From Hypomesus transpacificus (taxonomy: Eukaryota; Chordata; Actinopteri; Osmeriformes; Osmeridae), in the NCBI RefSeq assembly GCF_021917145.1, contig NC_061061.1, positions 13,766,908 to 13,830,907 on the forward strand: a DNA stretch of 64,000 nt, in the 5' to 3' direction. Under the pieces are notes generated by a model. It did no database searches. It was not told the origin of the DNA and saw nothing but the letters and a program-made list of their open reading frames with translations. A program made the translations under genes and the position numbers. Positions 12,386-24,921 of this stretch are shown here, in pieces (position 1 is the first letter of the stretch; each line of letters opens with the position of its first letter).

Positions 12386-15240
12386 GAAACATGACAGATG
12401 TTTGAACAGTTGTTGTTGTGGATGTCAATGCATTGATTGTCATGTTGATGTTCAATCATTCTTGAATTGCTGAAGATGTCAGTTTTCTGACCGCATCAAA
12501 AGTTTAATCAAATATTTTCAACCTTCATTTATTTAGGTAAAATCTGTTAGTTTTTTTTTTACATACAAATCAATCAACAGACAAAAACATAAATAGAATT
12601 AACTAATACAACAAAAGGCACCTGAACAAAAATTTGAGGTACAAACATCACCAGGACGTCAGTTCATATAAATAATGCAAAACCAGGTTGAATTGATGAC
12701 GTATGTTTGCTTCTCTGCTTTATTACTGTTTGTTCAATTACCTCATGCTGGGTGATCTCATGACTAATGGTGTCTTGTTTGCTTACAAGGTGTATCAGCC
12801 TAGTCATAGCAGGATAGGCTTTCGTTGGTTGGTTGTGTGAATGATGAGTTCATTGTGTTTTTAAAGACTACACTACCGTTTCTGAAACACAGCTGAACAA
12901 TGGATTGCACGGTTATGTAATAAACAGTTTTTGGCATAATGTGAATACTGTACTCCTTCTTACATGTATAGTTATGTTCGATTTGAGTTTAGTCTTAGTG
13001 TGTTACATTGAAGACATATCTTCTCATCTACTGAAGAACCCATAAAACTAGATGTGCTTTAACAGGAAATTACAATGGTCTCACCTATCAAATGTAATTC
13101 TAAATAATTTAAGATTTCAATTACAGAGTGCCTACTTACTGTATGAATCCAAAGTCCTTTTTTTCTTTTTTTACAGCTCATTTCTAAAGAAAATCTCAAA
13201 AGTGTTAGAATTAGCATTCATCTATTTTATCATTGTACAATGTAGAGAGATTGTATTTTACTTCACTGTTAATTAATTAATAAATATAGGTAGCTCAAGT
13301 CACAGTTGACCAAAATGGCTCTTTATGACTGGGTTCATATAGGACCCATATCAACAGTATACTGCTCTATGCATCTTGAACAAAGGGGTTGAATGACTAG
13401 GGTCTGGGCTAGCCCCACCAGTGGGAGAGTGAGTGGGAGAAAAGGAGATGGAAATGGCAGTGAGTAAAAAAGGAAATAGAGTAAGTCTGTCTGTGAGACA
13501 GGACAGCTAAGGGAAAACAAACATTTTAAATTTTCTCCATAAGCAACTTTATAAATAGGATAGTGTAGCAAATAAAAACCTGAGGCTCGTTAGTATTTTT
13601 GTTCACATCACAGGTGGTTACTAATCTGAGGAAGTGATTTAAATTTAAAGTTGTCAAATTGAATAAATTAATTTGATATACAATGTCATTCTGTATCTAC
13701 ACGTTGGAAAACAAATGACTCAAAATTCCAACCAAGAACAAATTGAAAATCATGGGCCATAGAAGTTAAGGAACAATTAGTATTTGTTAGCAAGGGATTC
13801 GAAAAAAAAACATACAGCCCTCAAAGTGTCGCATTTTCACACCAAAATACAGTATATCAAACTGCTGAGAGGCAGATGTTGACAACAGCAGATCAGGAAT
13901 CACATTTGCATGTGTTTTTCTTCCCAGAAACACTCCATTTGGCTGCCATTTAACCTTCAAAACCTGTGCAGGGCCAGTGCTAAAAACTTCCTGTCTCACA
14001 AGGAAACACCTGTTCTTGTGGAACAGGTTCTCTTAGACAGGCATGTCATTCTTCCTGTGGAGCTGGATACCATTGTTTTTGCTCAAGCTGACAGAACGAA
14101 AAACAGGAGGAAAAAAGGCGTCAGCAACATGCATACAATTTGTTGCAAGGGTGTCCACAATAACATAGCAATATCACTGCTTAAAAGAATTTAGACAACT
14201 AACAGTCTGTCTAGTTGTAATGCATCCGTCCACAAAGGGACTGTCTATTCAGAGTCCACAACTACAGTGTCAACCTACCACAGTTATTGGTATACACAGG
14301 GAAGTATTTTGTATTAGTAACCTGTTCATTTTAGTGTTATATTATTTTGACTTTAATCTGGACTGCTGTAACACTTTAATTTCCCACTGTAATTGATAAA
14401 GTACTGGCCAACAGCACCTGCCTAAATAGTATGGGTATCCTTTAGCAGTGGCATCATCAAGTGCTTTTTCCTCTCTGGAGATTGCATTTCCTGTTTCCAC
14501 TTAACTTACTTTCCCCTTATAAAGGTTTTTCCAACAAGCTTCCTGGCAATCCTTTTGTTCATTGGCATGAGCCATGCATGTGCCTCTGGTCCAGAGCTGT
14601 CCATAATATTGGTCCACCATTACAACCTAAATGGCTTTAGAAATACAGCATGTAATCCCTTCATTGTACAACAAAATGTGTTGCTTCATAGTCTATTTTG
14701 CAGCATTGCAGTGAGAATGTATTATGTAGTATGTATTTTGAAGCACCTGTTTTTTCAGAATTATTGTTCTTTGTGGGAGAAAAATCCCTTGATCTGTTAG
14801 CATTTCAGGATGAAGGTAAAGAGGGAGCCAGCTCGTGTTTCAAATATCTACTTTTCCTCTCAATCGTGCCTTTTTTAGCAGGTGGGCCCCAATTGGGTAT
14901 CAGAGACTACACAGGGATACTTTGTCTTTGCAGCCAGATACACAGTAGTAAGGTTCCAAGTCTAACCACTGATCAGGCGCTAGGAGTCAAGTGTTTAGAT
15001 CCAACGGACACAGTTTGGATACTAATTTCTGCAACCGAGTACATCCCTCCACCATGGGTGGTGTCGTCTCTTCTGGAATTCCATTCAAAGAATAACAAAT
15101 TCAACTGTTATCCTGTTATCACCTTTATACATTTAATTAAAACGTCTCCAGTTTGAGAAACAAAAAAACTGTGATCACAGTACGTGTAAAAATAACATGT
15201 TACAAATAAAAGTTACAGCAACTGCATCTGTTGATTACAT

Positions 15241-15340
15241 AAGTTCAAGTTCAAGTCTTTTATTTGTCAGGTGCACAGAGCAACACAAGGTTAGACTGGG
15301 CACTGAAATTCTTAAGACAAGACAACGCAAGCACTTGGCA
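15241..15340 (-). mobile_element. 3' tail of a non-LTR retrotransposon
   Basis: On the minus strand this reads as sequence with AATAAAAG followed by tandem CTTGAA-type units at 15258-15241. This is the usual 3' end of a widespread group of fish LINEs, with a microsatellite tail. No reverse transcriptase frame remains upstream, so it looks like a 5'-truncated copy. Exact family not assigned. Confidence 0.5.
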
Positions 15341-16849
15341 TAACATAACATATAAGTACACAGAACAAATTTACATCTAGAATTTACATCTACATGAAGG
15401 GTGTTCAAGTGCTGCAGAAAGCAAAGTACACAGCAGGTGTCATTTGGAGTTGAGAGATAAAGACTTAAACAGCGAGAAAGAACAAGTAAACAAAAGAAAG
15501 ATAAACAATCATGGAAAAAATAACCATGACACCAAGCACATGATTTGAAAAGTAAACATACCCCTTTTATCACCATTTTCAGTATTTGGGTGAAGCTAGT
15601 GGTAGAAACATTGATTTAACAGATTAACTATTGGCTCCATGCTGTTAATAATTAACATTTGAATCCTTACCCTTGTGAACTTTGCACAGAAAGGACAGAG
15701 CTACTGGCTGGTGTAACAGAGAGGATTGTCCTCAGGAGACAAGGTGACCACTTTAGTAAAGAGTTTGCTACATCTTATCCATACACATGTACGCTCACAG
15801 CAGAGTAAGTCCCATCTTTGTGACAGACAAAACAGCCAATTGATACAATGACAAATTTCATCTGGCAGTTGAATTACCATGTGTAACCTGGGTACAAGGA
15901 AGAGATCATAAAAAAAATGGAAGCCTTGCTAGTTGATTGTGTGGGTAAGGAAAACAAAAGGGAAGAGAAACGTTTATAGGAGGCTACTGTTGGCTCAGCT
16001 TTCTTGTGCAGGCAATGCACAACGGAGGCTACTTTTGAGCCGCGGTTGAGAAAGAGAACAAGAGAGACCGAAAGGAAGACAGAGAGACTGTACAAAACAA
16101 TGCAAGTGGAAATTTGAAAGAGAAGTGCTGAGAAAACAAATGTTAAGAGCGAGGAAGTGTGGAGGTGACATGATTTAGCTTCCTTCTGATAACAGATTTG
16201 TATGTTTTTTTCTACACATACCCTCCATCGTGTCTTCCTAGACAGGAGTTTACCAATGCACTAGACCAAATGAGTGCAAGGACAGCCTGTGATGAATGAA
16301 GACTATGCAGGATCAGGCTGTTACTGAAATCACCAGATGGGCTGGGAATCCTGACTTTAATTTATTTTGATTCATGACTGAGGAGGCCAGGGGGCATAAT
16401 CTCCCCTTGAGTGTTCACTTGCATGGAGTCTGCAGAAGCTGGTACACTATCTCCCCATATGAAAGCCACACCATGACTTAAGTTTATTTCCGCAGAAAGC
16501 AGATAGACAAAAAGAATGTTGATTGTGAGAGACAAATAGTCCTGGAGCTTCTGTAATAATTGCCATAAGAAAGTTATTCATCACAAACCCTGACAGTTTT
16601 ACTTATCCTAAAGGAAAAAAGAAAAAGGGTGAGATTGATGGGGTAACTCCAGGCATTTTCTCGGCCATAAGAGACACACTTAAACAGATAAGGGGCATTC
16701 TTAAAAGCAAACTCATTGAACAGACTCTACTGCACTCAGTCAGTTACGTCTTATCTCTACTTTTACATGGCCAGAAGATGCACATATGGTTTCTTCCCTT
16801 TAGCACTATTTTTTGGTTGTTCACAATATGTACTTCTTGTTTTTGACTA

Positions 16850-16969
16850 CCCGCAATGCTGTGGGGCTATCTTGTTGTTATTATCAGTGACCTATGCACT
16901 TTGTGAAGCTCTCTCTTGGAAGTCGCTTTGGATAAAAGCGTCTGCTAAATGAATAAATGTAAATGTAAC
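16850..16969 (+). mobile_element. teleost interspersed repeat, tail end
   Basis: The stretch at 16921-16969 (GTCGCTTTGGATAAAAGCG, then TCTGCTAAATG and AATGTAAATG units) is a tail I know as highly repeated in fish genomes, on LINE/SINE-type elements. The reverse complement of its core matches the start of the element at 23055-23230, so both belong to one family in opposite orientation. Confidence 0.6.
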
Positions 16970-18289
16970 CATTCAGAGACAATGGTCTCACATTGAGACC
17001 ATTCTGAAAAAACATCTAAAAAAGATATTGATCTCACTTGAAAAGCTCCACTTTGTCTAGTTAAGAGCCTAACAGTTTCAGTTCGTTAATTTTGTATTTA
17101 TTTAGTTTATTCAAAGCTGCTTATACAAAAAATAGGAACTGCACTATCTAAAATATCACCTAGAAACATGGAACCTAGAAAGTGCACAGGTCAATCAGTT
17201 CGATTTATACTGTCGGTCGAAAACCAAAAACATTTGAGACAATGAGAAAAATAAAGAAATCTGAAGAAATGAAATCTAGCCTTGCAGTAGTGTCTGCTTT
17301 GCTAGTAGATAATTTAATGCATTGAAGTTATGTAATAGAAGCAACTGAATAGACCTATGGAGACAGTTGATTATGACTTTGATTTTAAGAACACCATCTA
17401 TTTTATTTTTTATTCTAGGCAGTGGTAAAGACACAGGTTATCCTTGCAAAGAAAAACAGGAGTATTCTTTTCTTGATTTATCTCTATCCCTTTCTCAACT
17501 CCCCTTGCAGGGGGCTCCATACATCCTACCTAGAGTCTGTGGGGACAATAAAGGAGGAATTTACATTTACTTTAAGTAGGGCACTGGCTCCCAGAGATTG
17601 TAGAAAGAAAAATGAATCCTGTCAGTTACCCTGCATAATAAGCAGGAAGAATTATGCGTATACTGTTACTTCCCTCTCTAAATACAAAGACTGAGAAATC
17701 TCAGAACTCAGCCGAATTACATACTTTGCCATCTAGGTTTATGGTTCACACAAGGCTACAATATGTGAAAATAATACAGTAAATGTCACATTCATTTCAC
17801 ACAATCTAGTCAGTTATGAATCCTAAAAAGTTGAACTGTGATTGATCAATGGAAGTGACTACTTTACAAATGGCATTATGAGCAGATGATCTAAAAATCA
17901 TAAGACAAGTCATGACAGACGATATAGTAGGCTACATGGCATGCCATGTTGTCATATAGTAAAAGGAGGTTATTGACAAGAAACAAGGGTAAAGAATTAC
18001 AGAGCCCTCCCCACTCTTAATCTCAAGTTAATTACATCAGTGGACGAAAAAGAAGAAATGTTCTCTCTGTATCAGTAATGTCTGTGGGAACATCGAAGTA
18101 GATAAATCCAGGCATCAATCCCTGAAAAATATGTCAACTGCAAAATAGCCTGGATTTCTGTTCAATATTTCACCTGCTGCATTTAGTTTAGGCTACTTTA
18201 ATTCCAAGAGTTTGATTGAATGGCTTAGCAACATACATCACACCTTTCCCTTAAGCACTGTGGCAGCCAAAACATTGTGGTTATGATAC

Positions 18290-18295
18290 TTTATT
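18290..18295 (-). terminator. arl4a: candidate arl4a polyadenylation signal
   Basis: TTTATT on the plus strand is AATAAA on the minus strand, about 760 bp after the arl4a stop codon. A 3' UTR of this length is plausible, but nearer variant signals could be used. Confidence 0.35.
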
Positions 18296-18691
18296 AAACA
18301 TTAAAACAGAAAACATTCAGTCTAATAGCCATACAGACACTGCCATACTGTAGAACCTAATGGGTGGTGTATTTGTAAGCTACTACAGTTTTGATCAGAC
18401 AGTAAGCCATATTGGGAAACATTGAGGCTGTAAACCAATCACGAGGTAAAATAAAAAAGTGTGTTTAACACAGATGTACAGAACAGTACTTCACTTTTGA
18501 GACAGTAAAGATGAAAATAAACTTAGTCGAAAAGACAAAACTACAAATACTATTGTATTTTACTCTTTCCCAGAGTCAAAGTTCACTTTCAGAAAGTCAA
18601 TTATGTTCTTTCAATCCAGAGTACGTTTATTTGCTCTACTGTTAGAATACTGTTTTGTTATTTAGACTGACCAGAAGGTAAATCTTTCCCA

Positions 18692-18706
18692 TATATATAT
18701 ATATAT
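18692..18706. repeat. (AT)n microsatellite
   Basis: A short run of alternating AT in the presumed arl4a 3' UTR. Confidence 0.7.
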
Positions 18707-19055
18707 TCATAATTCCTTCATAATAACCCAAAAATATATTCTCACCCTATTTCTTTGTAGAAAAAAATGCTGAATCCTTACATCCAAACATCACTCCACA
18801 TGTGAACTTCTTCCCAGTGTTTCCTGTTCAACAGTTATAAGGTTTGTAAAAACTACAGCTAAAAATTTGACATTTCATGTTTCTCTTTCCAACGGGCAAT
18901 ACAGTAGAAACCTAAAGCTTAACATCTGACTGATAAAACTCAGTGTGCAAATTCTTAAACTGCAGTGGAATGCCAGTGCCCACTCAGGTGCAAAATAACC
19001 CTCCCAATATCTTTCACATGTAAACTTTAGAAGTCCATCTCTCTCTCTTCTTCCA

Positions 19056-19655
19056 TCATCTCTTCATTTGTTGTCTGAGCATCTTTCTCCTTTTGACAAT
19101 CATATCATGGAGTCGCTCTAGGCCTTCCTTGAGCCCATCTCCTATAATGGCACAGGTGGGCTGGAGATGCCACAGGTTTGCTGGACCCAGTTCCTTCAGC
19201 GCAAGAGCCTTCTCAATCTCAGCCAGCCCCATGGAATTTCTCAGGTCCTGCTTGTTCGCCACCACCAGCAGTGGCACTCCCTGGTTCTCTGACGATTTAG
19301 CAATCTTATGCAGCTCAGTCTTGGCCTCCTCCATACGTTCAGTGTCCACGGAGTCCACCACAAATATAATGCCATCAGTGCAGCGAGTGTATGATTTCCA
19401 GAGTGGACGCAACTTCTCCTGCCCACCTACATCCCAGAAGTGGAAGGTTACAGTCCCGTGACCTCCGAGGGACACTCTCACCTTCTCAGCATTGAAGCCC
19501 TTGGTGGGCACAGTGTTAACAAACTCATTGAACTGGAGTCTGTAAAGAACAGTCGTCTTCCCTGCAGAGTCCAGACCCAGGATGGCAATGTGGAAAGACT
19601 GAAAGAATGGGATGCTTGAAAAGAAATTGTGCTGTTCTGATAATCCATTCCCCAT
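19056..19655 (-). CDS. arl4a: ADP-ribosylation factor-like GTPase 4A
   Basis: An intact ARF-family GTPase of 199 residues; human ARL4A has 200. Visible motifs: P-loop GLDSAGKT (27-34), switch I threonine T51, WDVGGQEK (74-81), NKQD (134-137), TCAIIG (167-172) and a basic C-terminus ([12 protein letters not shown]). Gly2 after Met is the expected myristoylation site. The basic tail is the ARL4 hallmark for plasma-membrane and nuclear targeting; family members recruit cytohesins and influence ARF6 and actin. The sequence fits ARL4A better than ARL4C or ARL4D, including [18 protein letters not shown] and the start MGNGLS. The coding region lies in one exon, as in mammals. A good acceptor at 19757-19758 precedes the start, and a donor at 20752 marks a noncoding first exon. 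Confidence 0.95.
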   Translation of the reverse strand: MGNGLSEQHNFFSSIPFFQSFHIAILGLDSAGKTTVLYRLQFNEFVNTVPTKGFNAEKVRVSLGGHGTVTFHFWDVGGQEKLRPLWKSYTRCTDGIIFVVDSVDTERMEEAKTELHKIAKSSENQGVPLLVVANKQDLRNSMGLAEIEKALALKELGPANLWHLQPTCAIIGDGLKEGLERLHDMIVKRRKMLRQQMKR

Positions 19656-19755
19656 CTTTTCTTATGAAAAGGACAGGATTTAAAGGTTTAGAATGCCCAC
19701 TTATCCAACAACGATGGTAAGGATTGGCTATATTTCCATAGGATTGCTCCTTTAA

Positions 19756-20860
19756 CCTGAAAACATAAAGAATATAACTTTATCTAGGTGTAATCAATGG
19801 TCTTAAAGTCCACAGTCTCAGCAAAGCAATCAGGTTCATGAACTATTGCATTCTATTAATTTGATGGTAAGCATGCAAAAATAATACAATATACTGATGC
19901 ATTATTATTCATAATGGTCACACATTCCAAAACCCTAAGGCAGGGAGACACATCTTAGGCAGGAATAAGGCAGGGAGACACATCTTACCGCAGGAATAAG
20001 TATAATGGCGTCGAAGACTAATACAGGAAGCATGTTACATATTGGCATAATGTCCTTGATTGCAAAACAGTGTCACATGGCAATGCCAGCAGTATACCTT
20101 GTATAACCAAAGAGTACACAAAAATGTAAACTACCGTAGGCTACATGCTTCGTCACGAAATGCTCCGTTTGGTTTTTAAACACTACATTAGCTACATCAA
20201 TTCACTTTGCACCGTTTGATCTGCGCTCAAACGACCATTATCTATTCCCAGTACAATCACGATACAGTAAGCAATGGCACAGTATGTCTCTTATGAACTG
20301 TATGTCGCACTGATTGCACTCTTCTACGTTGTCTACACACAAAATCATTCCACAATACAGTGCAGGAAAGCAATTGGTCCGTGGAATACACTCTCTTTTA
20401 CAGAGCAAACGATTGGTTGAAGAGGTTGTCAACATCCACTCGATATACGCCCACCTGTTGGTTTGATTATTTCTAGCGTATGCCCTCCCTTTGTAAATAG
20501 CTATAGTTATATCAAAACCATACAGTAGCGAAGTATATTAATTAGCCTATACCGCCTATAGACTAGCTAGTCTAACTAAACACAGTTTGAATTTTTCTCT
20601 GGCGTTAAGATGTAACGTTAGGCTACGCTACTGTACTGGCTTCTAGCCTAACGAATAAATTGCTAATGTACTGTAACGTTTGTCGATAGAATATGCATAC
20701 AAAACCCTTGTAGGCTAAAATAAGTCACTATGGAGAACATTTCCCGACTTACCGTTTCAACATCACCATCCATTCTTTTGTGGTTAATTTATCAAGTGTG
20801 CAAGCATATCCCACTGCTGGCAAACCACAGAATTTGAAACAGCGCCGCCCCACGATTCAT
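19756..20860 (-). promoter_or_regulatory. arl4a: arl4a spliced 5' leader and promoter area
   Basis: On the minus strand a donor (ACG|GTAAGT) ends a noncoding exon at 20753, and an acceptor (TTTTCAG) starts the coding exon at 19756, giving an intron of about 1 kb in the 5' UTR. The transcription start is probably near 20830-20870. A CCAAT element in GGCCAAT context lies just upstream (about 20876-20884). The exact start is not visible. Confidence 0.5.
19937..19987. repeat. tandem duplication, 30-bp period
   Basis: A 21-bp segment beginning AAGGCAGGGAGACAC is repeated perfectly at 19937-19957 and 19967-19987, inside the arl4a leader intron. Confidence 0.85.
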
Positions 20861-21224
20861 GTTTACGTTTAAACTGATTGGCCAAATGGCTAAGCGAAGA
20901 CATCCTTTAACTCTAAAATCTAATTGAAACATAATAATAATAATAGGCCTATACAGTTCTAGTTAGTTATGTGTACACAACATATTAACCTTGTCTTAAT
21001 AAATAAATAAAAAGCATATTTATCTTACGTAGCCATAACGAATGTTTTTCCTTAATTGAAGGTTCCTTATGAACTGTAACTCACAATCGAAACTGTACCA
21101 TGTTGGGTTTAATAACTTTAGTATTTAACATGCATTAACATGTATACATATTTCAGATATTTCAGACCCACAATAGAATAGTTAGTGCCGCATGGGCAAT
21201 AACAATGTTCAGACTCTGAAAGTG

Positions 21225-22380
21225 TCATCCATTCTTCCAGGAACTGGATATCTTTTCTTCCACTCTGTCCATGAATGCACTATAGATTCCTCTCCTACGC
21301 CTGTGTCTCTATAAAGCAGAAAATATATCAGGAAACATTTAAACATTTTAGATATGCATGTTGTGGAACATTTAACAAAACCCACTGTATATGAGGCTGA
21401 TTTTGGAGGCCACGAAAGCTTGGGTAGAACAAGGTTGGCCTCCCATCTTGGTTCTGCTTGCTTGTAGGTGTTTATCTGACTAAATGTGCTCCTCGTATAT
21501 AATTCTGGCTCATGTCTGCAACCAAGAACTGTAACAGAAATGTAACCAGTTGTTAGAATGTGCAAAAAGTTCATCCAGAACTGTCTCTGATACACTGTAG
21601 AGACCAAGCTATAGTCTCAAAGATGCTTTCTGAAGTAAACAATTCTCACTCATGTCCAGGTGCTGAGATTTGAAGTTTAGGCCATTGGGATCCATTTCAG
21701 ATGTAGTCACTATGTTTGTCAGATCTTCATCAATCTAAAGTCAACAACCAATAAAACAATGGTTTAAGTAACAGGATCACTTCTCCTGATCCGTTGCCTT
21801 CATTTGGAATACCATTCAGCACCATCTGGTGTTCATACACCACAAGCACAAGCTGAAACAGGAATTCTGTCAAGATACTACCTTACCGGTCTAAAGTCAT
21901 GTGGCTTCGGGCTCTTGTAGGGTCCAGTCGGATATTTTCCTGTTTTAACAAACATCAGCTTGGATTTGAATGAATCAGCGGGTCTGTAAGAAGTGTTGAA
22001 CTGTGGGAGTGCTTTCTTCTGATCAATCTCAGGTAGAACCCCTGTGGAAACTCTAACAGGTCTGACAACTAACTCTCTGGAAGAAGCCAGACTTATGTTT
22101 CTGCCTTTTCTTCGGGGGATTTTCAGGGATCTGTACAGTTTAGGAGTGAAATTAGGTGGCTTCAGGTTCCATAAATCAACCTGATTTGCAGATTCAGGGA
22201 GTGAAAACTCCTTGCTTCGTGTGGTAGCTAAGTCTTGACTGGCAGAGAAGAAGGTTTTTCTGTTAAAATACACAGATTCTTGAGGAGCCAAATTCATTGT
22301 GATACACAAATGCGAACAGTCTTGTGCCATGAAAAGGTTAGCTTCTGGGGTTTCTATGTACAGAATGTGAGGTAACCTGG
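21225..22380 (-). CDS. uncharacterised multi-exon protein, C-terminal exons (5' end not found)
   Basis: Four exons join in frame on the minus strand: 22380-21887 (acceptor CTTTCCCCAG), 21734-21650, 21528-21386 and 21308-21225, ending in TGA. They give 267 residues plus an unseen upstream exon that supplies at least one base. No globular domain, signal peptide or membrane segment is visible. The protein is basic, with short Pro/Lys/Arg motifs: TGPYKSPKPHDFRP at the end of the long exon, then DPNGLNFKSQHLDM, then WPPKSASYTRHRRRRG and YSAFMDRVEEK near the C-terminus. These short motif strings separated by loose sequence recall small ciliary or sperm microtubule-associated proteins, and the end resembles an uncharacterised vertebrate family, possibly C7orf78-like. 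That assignment is from memory and unverified. It sits between arl4a and vwde. Confidence 0.7.
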
Positions 22381-23054
22381 CTGGGGAAAGAGAATCAGAA
22401 TAGTCGATGCAGTTTCCACTAAAATAACTAGAATTCTGGATTGAATAACTAAAACATTTCAGCATTGAAAAGACAGAAGAGATATTGTTGTTTAATTGGG
22501 TAACACTTCATTGAACACTATTTTACTTTTAAATGTTTTTCCTTTTTGCATTCCTAAATAAAATAGAAAAAGTTTGAATGCCATTCTTACCTTACAATTT
22601 AAATGAAAGACCAGACAAATATAAAAGGTCTACATTTTACAGTAGAGACATGTTACAAATCACGGCTAGTTAAGGTTGTTGTGTTTGACACATGGAGAAG
22701 CCATCAGATACAAAGTTGCTTAGAAACCAATGTCTGAAGACATTACATACAGATTAAACCAGAAGACTACCACAGCATGGGTTGTCTTCTCCAAAGACTT
22801 CAGTAGAGCCTCCTAGCAATCACAAAACAATGTGCCCTCTGAAAGCCAAGATTAACATTGATAACCCAGAATTAAGTACCCGTATAATTATGCAAATATT
22901 GCAAGTACCTATTAGGATCATGACATTACATGAGTTTGCACTGTAGAATTGTCATACATATCTTGTAAACACACATATACAACGAGAGTAGGATCTTTTG
23001 GATATTATTTTCAAGCAGTTGGTAAATGTACTGTGCTATCAATGTATTTACCTG

Positions 23055-23230
23055 CATTTGCATTCAGTCATATAACAGACGCTCTTATCCAGAATAGGGA
23101 CATTCCCCCGAGGCAAGTAGGGTGAAGTGCCTTGCCCAAGGACACAACATAATTTTGCACGGCTGGGAATCGAACCAGCAACCTTCTGATAACTAGCCCA
23201 ATTTCCTAAACCGCTCAGCTGACTCCCACT
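23055..23230 (-). mobile_element. teleost interspersed repeat (same family as 16850-16969)
   Basis: Contains CAGACGCTCTTATCC at its left end and, further in, GTGCCTTGCCCAAGGACAC and GGGAATCGAACC, well-known phrases of a very abundant fish repeat. Its left end is the diverged reverse complement of the repeat tail at 16921-16969. It lies upstream of the gene at 21225-22380. Confidence 0.65.
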
Positions 23231-23299
23231 TCAATGTAATTCATTAATTTAACAGATTGTGTGACGTACAGATGAATGATTTAAACTTGATTGACTGAG

Positions 23300-24879
23300 A
23301 TACATGAATCCTTAAACCCAAGCTAGAATGTTAGGTCTGTTTATATGTATCAGAAACACAATGATGTGAGAAAGTCAGATTTTATACCCTGTTTTCTCTT
23401 CAGCCAGAAGTAATTCGATGGAACATTGCAACTAGATTGGGTTAAAGAGACAACACCAATGTATAATGACTTTTTGCATCATAGGATTCTGTAGTTTGTC
23501 AGTGGTTTCTTCGAGACACATGTAAAATGTGTACCGAACATTTACAGATTCAAAAGAAAACTGAAATCGACAATAAAGAAAGTGTATTTGGCGTAATTGT
23601 ACCACTGTTTCACGACCTTAACACTTCCAATGCAATGTTGCAATCGTTTATGTCACCATGACTGTCCAATGGAAGGCAATCTGTGTTCCATATGTGGGAA
23701 AATAGTTTTTCCAGCTAACTGACCTTTTCAATGTCCTGTGGTGAATGAGGAGACTTCAGTTGTGGCCCAGACAGTGAAAGGTTAAGATGACAGCTGTGAT
23801 TTACTGGGGTCAGACTGATCTATTTTACGCAAATAGTCATCTGAAAAGGGAGTTTATTTATGCAGTTGTTGTGGCAGACAATTAGATTGGATCTACAGGA
23901 ACAGCTGATGAGAGAGGGGTGAAGGCAAAAAGGAAACTTGATCTAAGGCTCTGGAGCTGGTGTGAGGAGCTGACCTCACAAGCCCTATAAAGTTGAGAAT
24001 CCGTGCCAGGGGTCAACCTTTGCCTTTTCAGCTTGCCTGCATGTTTGGATAAAGCTATCCATTGCATCCACTCGCCATTAGAATTTACAACTAACGGGCA
24101 CTTCAGGCTTTAACCAATTATGAAAAGGTTGTCAAAGCGATGAAGCAGAGATGCTTCTGTTGACTTCAGTGAACAGTGATTATAAACATTTCGAATGCTT
24201 AACAAGTGAAAGAAGCTGACTGCACATACCAGCCTAATAGTTTTATGTTTGGACTGAAATTGTGAACTACCAGAATGTTAAGTAATGGTTCTCTTGAGAA
24301 GTTGGGCTGTGGAGATGGTTGACTAACTGGGTTGACTACTTAGCCGTTTCATGTTTCCTTAGCAGGGATTCTCTTACAGCTTCTGTTTTTAATGTTGTAA
24401 GAGTGCTGCCACCAATGATTCATTACTACCCACCCTGTTAAACTCTCTTCTAATGGACTTATTTTATTCTGGTTTACAATTTATAAGGTAATAATTATTA
24501 TTATTTTGAATTTTATGTATAGTGTGTCCTTCCGTTTTGAGGGTCTCAGTGTGCTACAGAAAAAGAAAGCAATCAAGCAAGGTACGTAGGCATTATAAAT
24601 AAAGCCGATTCAACTGTCTGTCTTTTTTGTGCCCAGTGTAACAACATTCTAATTTTCCTGTTTGGTTCTCCATGGTGATGAAAGGTAATGAAAGAAAACC
24701 AGTTTCCAGGGAAGGCACTTTCAGACTTCATTTAAACAGTTTTCAGAGGAGGTGTAAATCTAGGATCAATATACAGTACCGTATACGTATATTGAACCAA
24801 GGTATAAATCAGGGTGCAGTTTTGATGCTATGTCCTCATTAGGGCAGAGCCAGAGAAGGAAAGAGTGAGAGAGAACGAA

Positions 24880-24921
<42 letters not shown>

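Larger units (their letters stand above)
1..18270. other. gene-poor intergenic flank
   Basis: I find no convincing exon here on either strand. Open frames are short, lack splice context and resemble no family I know. In the human locus the matching side of ARL4A is a long gene desert towards ETV1, so long-range regulatory DNA is the expected content; that is inference from synteny. Supported items (palindromes, CCAAT and octamer clusters, a LINE tail, microsatellites, a pyrimidine-rich tract) are listed separately. The rest is ordinary AT-rich sequence in which I see nothing specific. Confidence 0.6.

Noticed and set aside
14698..15156. 152-codon plus-strand open frame
   Set aside because: It starts at TTG, not ATG. 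The translation has no recognisable motif and there are no flanking exons.
23055..23230. tRNA-like gene
   Set aside because: The phrase GGGAATCGAACC looks like a T-arm complement, but the rest does not fold as a cloverleaf and belongs to the fish repeat.
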